DNA of 64,000 nt, taken from contig JARKIF010000003.1 of NCBI GenBank assembly GCA_029378245.1, forward strand, positions 3,613,731-3,677,730, given 5' to 3'. Both the position numbers and the translations under genes were made by a program. The notes beneath the pieces were generated by a model. The model searched no databases, was not told the origin of the DNA, and worked only from the letters and a program-made list of their open reading frames with translations. The DNA is from Roridomyces roridus (lineage: Eukaryota > Basidiomycota > Agaricomycetes > Agaricales > Mycenaceae). Shown in pieces: positions 57,021 through 64,000 of the stretch. The stretch's first letter is position 1, and the number at the start of each line of letters is the position of its first letter.

Positions 57021-58266
57021 TGTGAAGTGGATTTGGAGAGGGAGGTATGTAAGAAGCTGGTGTGAGCAGGTGACTCTGGTGGATCGGGCAGTTTTTATAC
57101 TCTACGAGAGGGGAGGAGTGCGGAGCCGCCAGATGTTGCGGTACCGGGCTTTTCGGTGTCATATTGATTCCAGGACCTACAACGCTCTCGTAGGCAGTAT
57201 CCAATTCTGGCGTGAGTTCATCAACTTGGAGTCTGAACAAGACTTGATACTCAAGTTACATCGAAGCCAGCGTGAGGTGGGGCGTGTCCACCGACCTGAA
57301 CCCGGTCTATAGACCTACAAAAGAAACAGACTGGAGAGTCAACCCCGCGCTCCCGACCGATTTTCGGTGTTTCAGTGAGTCAAGATGACCTGTACGTTTG
57401 ACTCTGAGAATGACTGCACCATGATCATCCATTCCACAATTCGGAGATCCGCCGGTCACTGCTATGCACTCTGGCGCAGGCCCTGCAGAGATCAAGTGTC
57501 GCCCAGCGAACAAGTGCCGCCATCACTCGGCTGATCCGCCCATCAAGCCGTGTGTTCGCGCCGTAATTTGTTATCTGGTTGTTTCCACAATATGATACTC
57601 TAAAGCCCTCGGGACTTCAAGTCTTTCGGGCACCGAACCGTCCATGAACAACATCCGCCATCTGATGACACTGTTGATCCGCCCGCGGGTCGCCCCATCC
57701 ACGTGTGTCCGACTCCCTTGAATCTTCAACGGAGCTGGATAGGCAATTCTTTCAATTGGTCCGCCTCCTGTTCGTAGCATTAACGACAACAGGAAACAAG
57801 CGGGAAAGTTTGACGTTCCGCTTCTCTCAGATCTGCCCGACGGAAGGTCCAAGATAATCCGACGGAGTTCAAGTATAACCTGCTCCACGAATGTATTAGC
57901 GAGGTGTAATTAAACCCTGGTCCCCTAAGCGACAGAACGGACGTGGGTTCACAACCGATGCCCGTGTTCCCGACCTCGAGGCTCGAACGTGCTATGTCCA
58001 TTGTGGCACAGGTTTAGCGCAGAAAACCTCTTTTTTCTCTCGACTCGCAGCCAGAAATCTACGCTCCAAGTCGGGCGGACATCCCGAGCATCGAGGCGAT
58101 ACCACTGCCTCGATGAGCAAGTGCGGTGATTCACTGCCTCATCGGGATTGATGCGCGGCGTCCCATCAAACACCGCTTGACCTCTTCTATTTATTCGGCT
58201 CGCCCATTCCCGCCTTGTCATCTCCCTCAATCCACCTTACTACCACCTCCACCACACCCAGCAAAG
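57021..58266. other. Intergenic, divergent promoters
   Basis: Lies between the divergent starts of the P1 and CipC-like genes. A 105-codon minus frame (57888-57571) shows no domain. No repeat seen. Confidence 0.4.
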
Positions 58267-59148
58267 ATGGGCTTCTTCGAGAACGACGACGACTATCGCA
58301 GACACGAAGAGGCTTGGAGAACGGTGCGTCCCTCCGCCTCGTCATGAAGCCACCCCTGATTGTCTCGGATGTCTAGGTCGAGCAGGCTAGGCTGCACCCC
58401 GAGCACCACCAGGCCAAGCTCTCGCACGAGCTCATCTCTGGTGCCGCTGCATTCGCTGTATGTCCACCCTCGCGCCCATCGATTTCATCGTCGCTGACAT
58501 CCCACGAGGCTGCCAAGATGTACGAACACCACCTTGAGAAGGAGGGCAAGCCCGTCGATCACGCCAACGCCAAGGCACTCCTCGCTGGGTTTGCTGGATT
58601 CTACATCGATAAGCTCGTCGAGACCAAGGGCGTGCGTCTCCTCCTTTCCTCTCCTCTCCCGATCTTGCGTACTAAACACGCTGCAGGCCGACGCATGGGA
58701 AGGCCACAAGAACAAAGAAGAAGCCAAAGCAGAAGCAGCCCGCCACCTCGAACAACAATACACCGCCGAAGCCCACGAGCGGTGGAACGCCGAGCACGAC
58801 CACTGGCATGCTCAAGGCGGCCCTCAAGGCTACGCGCCCCCGCCTCCCAACTATGGCTATGTGGCACCGGGATTCATGACACCTCAGCAGCTCGCTCAGC
58901 CTTACTACCCCAATATGCCCTATGCCCCCCCTCCGATGGGATATGCTCCGGGCTGGGCGCCCCCGCCGCCTCCCATGGCTTATGCTCAGCCTGGGTATGC
59001 CCCGCCGGGCGTTGTTTATGAGCAGCCTGTCATGCATCATCATGGCCACATGGGGCGCATGGAACGTCGGGAGGAGCGCATGGAGGAGCGGAGGGAGGAG
59101 CGGAGGGAGGGCTTTGGGTTCGGCCGGGGCCGTCATGAACGCTGGTGA
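58267..59148 (+). CDS. CipC-like protein (DUF3759)
   Basis: Exons 58267-58323, 58377-58457, 58509-58631 and 58687-59148 close in phase to 240 residues. The N-terminal 110 residues follow the CipC/DUF3759 pattern: MGFFENDDDYRRHEEAW, LHPEHHQAKLSHELISGAAA, KMYEHHLEKEGKPVDHANAK and ALLAGFAGFYIDKLVETKG. The C-terminal 110 residues are a Pro/Tyr/Gly-rich low-complexity tail with repeats such as PYAPPPMGYAPGWAPPP, then MERREERMEERREERREG. CipC proteins are induced by stress and in wood-rot secretomes of basidiomycetes, but their biochemical role is unknown. There is no signal peptide. Confidence 0.85.
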
Positions 59149-59757
59149 GTGAGCGGTGTGTGAAGATGCCAATGTAAATGCATCCGATGTATGTGCGATA
59201 GTTCCGGTTTCATTGCTATGAATCAATTTCACTTCTCTCTTCTCCTTGCTTCAGATTTCGTGATTCGTTGTCCTCGTATTTGAATCGGTTGTGAGCCTTC
59301 TCTGCCCCTCTGCCGCTTCCCGCCAGTCGTCGGTTCAGTATGTCTATCTGTGGGCAAATCATGCCTCCGCACCTTCAAGTTGTCTAGCGCTCCTTGGCGG
59401 TGGCTGTAGAGCGGTTTGCGCCGCAGGGATGCAATTCTGCGAAGAAGGTGCAAAGTATCAAGTCGTTTTGTCCGAGTGCCAGCGGGCCAAGGTAGCGAAA
59501 CGGATTCACGACAGCTCTGTACGTCCCATCCAACCAGTTCCATCTTTTCAAATATACTGACAATGACATTCCGGAGGTCACGTCCTGAAACTTCGGGAGC
59601 ATCATTGTCTACCTGCCAGTTGGCTCGCGTTCAACAACAATTCCGTCTTTCGAGTTATTACAGAGCGAGACTTTGCGTATGCGTCCCCACACAGAACGAG
59701 TTGGTTTCCGTGACTCTGGCTGTCTCACCTACTGTATTCATGAGCTCGAGATCTTGT
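59149..59757. other. No gene recognised
   Basis: 3' flank of the CipC-like gene; short frames only. Confidence 0.4.
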
Positions 59758-59851
59758 GAACCCAATGGTGAAATGAATCGCGTCTGCTCACAATCCATCG
59801 CCCTCAATGTTGAATGGCAGAAGGTTCCCGTTCGAATCGGGGTTGGGGTCT
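59758..59851 (+). repeat. tRNA-like repeat, copy a
   Basis: The ends pair like an acceptor stem (GAACCCAA with TTGGGGTC, one mismatch). A D-arm-like GTG...CGC pairing, TCTGC/GCAGA as an anticodon stem, and TCCCG-TTCGAAT-CGGGG as a T-arm follow in the right order. The anticodon loop carries an insert of about 25-30 nt after CTCAC, and the D-loop lacks GG. Confidence 0.55.
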
Positions 59852-59983
59852 GAGATGCTCCGAGTCACTCTTTTCTTCCAGCCATGTTCGCATTGAACTG
59901 TTCCGAATCTCATATTTGCAGTACACAGATATACTAGTAGGCTCCGATATGCAGCATCTCAATCGTCAATCCAGTGGTCTTGC

Positions 59984-60082
59984 GAACCCGAAGGCGAAAC
60001 GAATCGCGTCTGTTCAAACTAATATGTCTGTCTCTTCCAGTTGAATGGCAGAAGTCTCCCGTTCGAATCGGGATTGGGCTCT
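59984..60082 (+). repeat. tRNA-like repeat, copy b
   Basis: Same architecture as copy a: GAACCCGA...TTGGGCTC ends, GCG...CGC, TCTG...CAGA, and a perfect 5-bp T-arm (CTCCCG, TTCGAAT, CGGGA). The loop starts TTCAA, and the insert differs in sequence. Confidence 0.55.
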
Positions 60083-61082
60083 GCCGTCTGGCCTGCCTTT
60101 TTTCTTTGGTAAAGCACTGTGCATCGGTACACCTCCGCTGTTTTTCTCCCAATTATGTAAATTTGCCTGATTCTGGGTCCCCCAGGATCGGTAACGTTCA
60201 CTGACGATATGGCGACAAAGCTCTCCGATACCGTCGTCGCAGATGTTTCATGCTCAATTGTCGGAAGGTGCGTCTCACCTACTATCTATTCAGATATCCC
60301 ACTCTGAATGAAAAATAGCCCAAGCGAGTACGTGGAGACGTTCGAAGTTGAGTGCGGGAAAGTGGTGCATGGTCTTTTCTTTCTCGTTTCCTCCGTGATT
60401 TGCTGAATGCAGAGTGTTGCAGCTATGCAACAAATCTCATCTTCACGAACGGACGCACTCGTGTTCCATACCGGAGCAGTTTACACAACAAAAACGGGAT
60501 GGGCGCAGGACCACGATGAGTACTACGACCACAGCTACGCGCAGATGGATTCCACCCATTCTCTCGCACTCCTCACCCCCAATCTCAATGTCAATCCTCC
60601 CCGGTCTCAAGAGCTCCCTCCCATGCGAAACAGCACGAGACCGGCAGTGGCAACGGCGATGCCAACCAATCACTGCATTTTGCCCATTTCTAGGCAAGGG
60701 GTAATCTAGGTTCTACGAGGTTGGGTCTGGGTTTGTCTGGGTTTGTGTAGGTTGATTTACCTTGCTCGGGCTTGGTCTGAACCGGGGATTAATCTAGGTT
60801 CTACGAGGTGTCCTCGACCAACCTTGCCGTAGAGTCTTCTGCGGAGCGGAGTGGGTGGTGGTTCAGCATGGGAATGGGGGTCAGCGGTTGCGTGAGCAGG
60901 ATGAGGATAACAGCGGGCGAGGGGGTGCGTCCAGGGAGGGAGATGGCCCAGATGCGGAGGGAGAGAAGGTGAAGCAGGCTCAATTGAGCGATGGGGAGGG
61001 GAAGGGGGAAGTGTGGCGCGATCGTGAAAGGGTGGAGCTATGAGCGAGCAAATACCCCGCGTTCATGATCATGGGATCTTGG

Positions 61083-61177
61083 GAAACCCAATGGCGAAAC
61101 TAATCGCGTCTGCTCACGATAAGCGGTCTCTATCGTTGAGTGGCAGAAGTCTCCCGTTCGAATCGGGATTGGGCTCT
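61083..61177 (+). repeat. tRNA-like repeat, copy c
   Basis: GAAACCCAAT...ATTGGGCTCT ends pair with one mismatch; GCG...CGC; TCTGC...GCAGA; T-arm TCCCG-TTCGAAT-CGGGA. A run of ten T begins 21 bp downstream (61198), as after Pol III genes. Confidence 0.6.
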
Positions 61178-61197
61178 AGATTTGTCATTCAACACGC

Positions 61198-61218
61198 TTT
61201 TTTTTTTAAAAAAAAAAA
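61198..61218. repeat. T10/A11 palindrome
   Basis: Ten T directly followed by eleven A, with GC on both sides, giving a 25-bp inverted repeat just after tRNA-like copy c. It could be a terminator run plus a poly-A tail of an inverted retro-insert, or chance. Confidence 0.6.
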
Positions 61219-61269
61219 GCTGCGTTGAAATTGAAGTGTTCCAGATCCTCCGTCATATCCAGCGCATGC

Positions 61270-61373
61270 GAGCCCAATGGCGAAGTCAATCGCGCCTGCT
61301 CAGAATTCATCATCCGGATATTGAGCTCCAGTGGTAATGGCAGAAGGTTCCGTTGGAACAGGGATCGGGTCTC
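61270..61373 (+). repeat. tRNA-like repeat, copy d
   Basis: Starts GAGCCCAATGGCG, keeps GCG...CGC and the GCAGAAGG block, but the T-arm is changed (TTCCG-TTGGAAC-AGGGA), so it is more decayed. A 3' half of a fifth copy is visible at about 61560-61605. Confidence 0.45.
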
Positions 61374-61605
61374 CTTCGCGCGATCTGAGGCTCTAGCTGT
61401 GTTCGAATTGACCGTTCCGCTTCACCGGATATGCCAGTGTACGCTTTGGAGACCAACTTGTTGGTGTCGCCACTGACAGGGATCGTCACTATTAGTTCAA
61501 CTGAAATTCCATTGAGGGATGTCATCTGTCCCTGTGGAATCTCGATGTGGATTCAGTGCATTGAGAGGTAGAACTTGAAGTCTCCCGTTCGAATCAGGAT
61601 CGGCC

Positions 61606-63300
61606 CGTTTGGAAGGTCGTCGGACTAGTTGCATTTTTTGTAACTGCGTTGGCAGAGGACTGTTGTATGGGTTTCGTCGGGATAGGTCCCTCCGTTCCAT
61701 TATACATTATGGTCTGCGTTTGAGATGAAGCTGGTTTCAACGCGTTTGACATGAAAAGAAACTTCCACCACTAATGCAAGTCCAACATGGGCATGTGCAA
61801 CCAGAGCAGTGTTCCCAGATTCTCGCCGCAGCTCCCGCCCATCGACGTTGATGTGCCGCTTCCGCGATGTTGCCGATATGCTCATCACCCTGCCAGCAAG
61901 CTAATCGCGCGAAGGCTGTGATGCGGACAACTACGGGCGAGGCGACGCGGAGGCGTACGTGGGTGCCTCGGGGCTGCTAATGCCCTTTGGCAGGACACGC
62001 ATCCGGCGGCGTCTACCCAAGCCACGTATTGCACATCTCTAGATCTAATGACTGCTGCCACCGCCAATCGGCTCCTACCCGCCGCCCCTCCCCCCTGCCT
62101 CGCGCGACGACTCCATCGGCACCAAATCATGCTGACGCGCTCGTGACCGCGCTGACCGCGTCATGATCATCAATCACGGACAAATCAGGATCACGTTGCA
62201 CGCCAAACACCGGCGACTTGTCTCCTAAGTACTCCCATCTCTCTTCCACTCTACATCGGCCACGTATCCGCTGCACCCTCAAACACGGCCTGCTCTTCAT
62301 TTCCGACTGTTCGACATCTCTCAACGTCTTCACATCACACCAACTGTCGTGCTAGGCCCGTCCTCGGCGCGGTTCGCTCGATACTCATTCAAATATGCGG
62401 CGGCCGCCTCTGGCTTTCAACTTGACTTTGGTGCTACTCTCTCTCGCTTTACAGTACGGTACCCGTCGCTTCTCTACTCCCTTTTCCAACTAATTCTGAT
62501 ATCGTTTGACCTGTATAAAACCCTAGCTATCATTTCAATACACAAGTTTTCTTCCCCCCTCGTTATCGAGCCCAGTTGCCTCGTCTCAGCAATCGCGCCG
62601 TCGTCCCCACGCTTCGTCATCGCCTCCGTTATCGTCATCGACCTCCGTCGTTGTCTCAGTCCTCGCTCCTCAACACCTGTGCCGCTTTAGCTTGCCAGGT
62701 CAGCGTTGGACGTGGTGAAACTCTCGCACACACATACCTCTCGACCCTTCCTGCGTCTGAGTTGTTGTTTTAGCTTGTGCACGCAGTTAGCCAGTCGTAG
62801 AGAGCGTCAATGCCCATGCCCACACACCCTTATGGCAAGCAGTGCTGGGAGTAACAACGGTGTTTTCGCGCCCCGGGTCCAAGCCGTGCGAGCAGCCGCG
62901 GAGTTTGTCTCCTCTCTCTGCCGCCGATGCCTGGAACGCCGGGTAGGATCTACCCAAAGTGCCTGTCGACGGCGAGTGTGGCATTCGTTGGCAAGTAGCT
63001 GCGGGTGCATGGGGAAGTCAAGGGATTTCCGGTAGCTTGCATTCCCGGTTCCTGTGGGTGGCCGGTGTCCACCACGATGCATTGTGACGAGTGGCCTACA
63101 GGGAGAGGAAGAAGAGCGAGAAGGTGGATATTCATGTGCGGCTCCTCCCATCCTTCCTCGCATACCACTGATGCTTCTTCCAGATCTCTCGGCAGTATCC
63201 TCGACCCTCTCTCGTGGGCAGTACAAATGGCTCGAGGCCAAGGATCGCCTCACCGCGACGTCGGCCTCATCTCCTTTGGCGCATCAGGAAAACTGGGGGA
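61606..63300. other. No gene recognised
   Basis: Only short frames without domains. No consistent exon chain found. Confidence 0.4.
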
Positions 63301-63410
63301 CACTGTATAGCACTGGAGAGTGCTGCATAGTGTCATAGTGCCCATAGACACATCCCCGCTATGCAGCACTATGCAGCACTATGCAGCGCTATGCAGTGCC
63401 TGCTTGCCGA
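63301..63410. repeat. Short tandem repeats TATGCAGCAC
   Basis: At 63360-63400 the unit TATGCAGCAC / TATGCAGCGC repeats four times; related words (GTGCTGCATAGTG) occur inverted at about 63325, so part of the stretch can form a hairpin. Confidence 0.6.
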
Positions 63411-64000
63411 CAGTTATTTCCGACAGTTCCAAAATTATCCTCATCTTCTGCATTCCAATTTCAATTTTCCTGCACCACAGAATCTGACGCAATGTAACGG
63501 AGAAGGAACCAAGAAAATTCGGCAATTCCACTATCTAATACACGAGTCCACGGGAAGGTAAACTACACAACAGATCCAGTCGCTGCTGCACCGCCGATTC
63601 AGACTCGAACGACACGCCAACGTCGACGCGGTCGTAAACGCGCTGAACCACAAGCCCTAGCTGCCCAATAAGTAGACACTCGCAACGGGGGATGCCAATG
63701 GACAAACCTGAGACGGGGAATCGGCGTAGGAGGCGTCCGACTGGGGTCACATCTGCAAAACGCACTTGGCTACATAGACCTATATAGAGCACGGTAGCGC
63801 AGTAGGCTGAAAGGCCATGTCCCCTCTATGATAGACACCGATAGAGTGTTTCCGCCTTAGATAGAGCAGTATAGCAGTAAGCCATAGATCTATGTAGATC
63901 TATATAGACCACATGTTCTCTCATAGACACGGCTCCTAACCGAGCAATTGACACATTCAGGCCTCGGCAGTCGCTCGGCTCTCACGCCCACAGGAATCAC
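63411..64000. other. No gene; TAGA-rich words near the end
   Basis: No coding signal. At 63770-63915 the words TATATAGA, GATAGA and TAGATCTATGTAGATCTATA recur and form small palindromes. Confidence 0.4.

Noticed and set aside
57571..57888. 105-codon minus-strand open frame between the P1 and CipC-like genes
   Set aside because: No domain, and it lies between two divergent promoters.
63361..63400. Short repeats as a CRISPR-like array
   Set aside because: Units are about 10 bp, contiguous and without spacers; this is a eukaryotic simple repeat.

Overview
This window is nuclear DNA of a filamentous basidiomycete, almost certainly an Agaricomycete (mushroom-forming fungus). The real genes are split by many introns of about 45-75 nt with donors such as GTGCGT, GTACGT, GTAAGT and GTGAGT. 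The protein families are typical of that class: a DUF6535 membrane protein, F-box/leucine-rich proteins, a STE3-type pheromone receptor, a copper-radical glyoxal oxidase, a sedolisin peptidase and small secreted proteins. I see no bacterial, plasmid or CRISPR structure. Exon models were assembled by eye from splice sites and reading phase; where I say the phase closes, the exons join in one frame without stops.

Left part (1-13,900): the edge of a minus-strand gene; a seven-span receptor-like membrane protein (1867-3714, +); QCR6, the hinge subunit of respiratory complex III (4640-5254, -); a DUF6535 gene (5817-10197, -) whose second intron is 1,672 nt long; and a decayed short-chain dehydrogenase (10676-11911, -) holding an inverted repeat. 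A 345-bp terminal-inverted-repeat element with a telomere-like core follows (12256-12600).

Middle-left (13,900-25,200): a repeat-rich region of unusual genes, mostly on the minus strand. It has two paralogues of an unnamed short zinc-motif protein (13966-14412 and 24246-24894), a well-modelled protein with a GCM/WRKY-like zinc motif, a PHD finger and a PWWP/Tudor-like segment (17007-19003), a membrane-protein relic that can be spliced in frame to it, and clusters of GCCGC repeats. This is the most promising part for something undescribed.

Middle (26,000-44,700): a monoglyceride lipase, a cysteine-rich secreted peptide, an F-box pseudogene with an internal stop and a frameshift, then a compact block of secreted functions: glyoxal oxidase (36372-38401, +), two small secreted proteins, an F-box gene and a sedolisin (42576-44644, -). 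Oxidase and peptidase are both exported and fit a wood- or litter-decay lifestyle; whether they are co-regulated cannot be seen here.

Right part (46,000-64,000): a tandem duplication, a DUF202 membrane protein, INO80 complex subunit B/Ies2, a STE3 receptor (52390-53501), a 1.56-kb DNA transposon with terminal inverted repeats and a target-site duplication (53542-55099), a possible secreted protein, ribosomal stalk protein P1, a CipC-like protein, and a gene-free tail carrying several tRNA-like repeats (59.7-61.6 kb).
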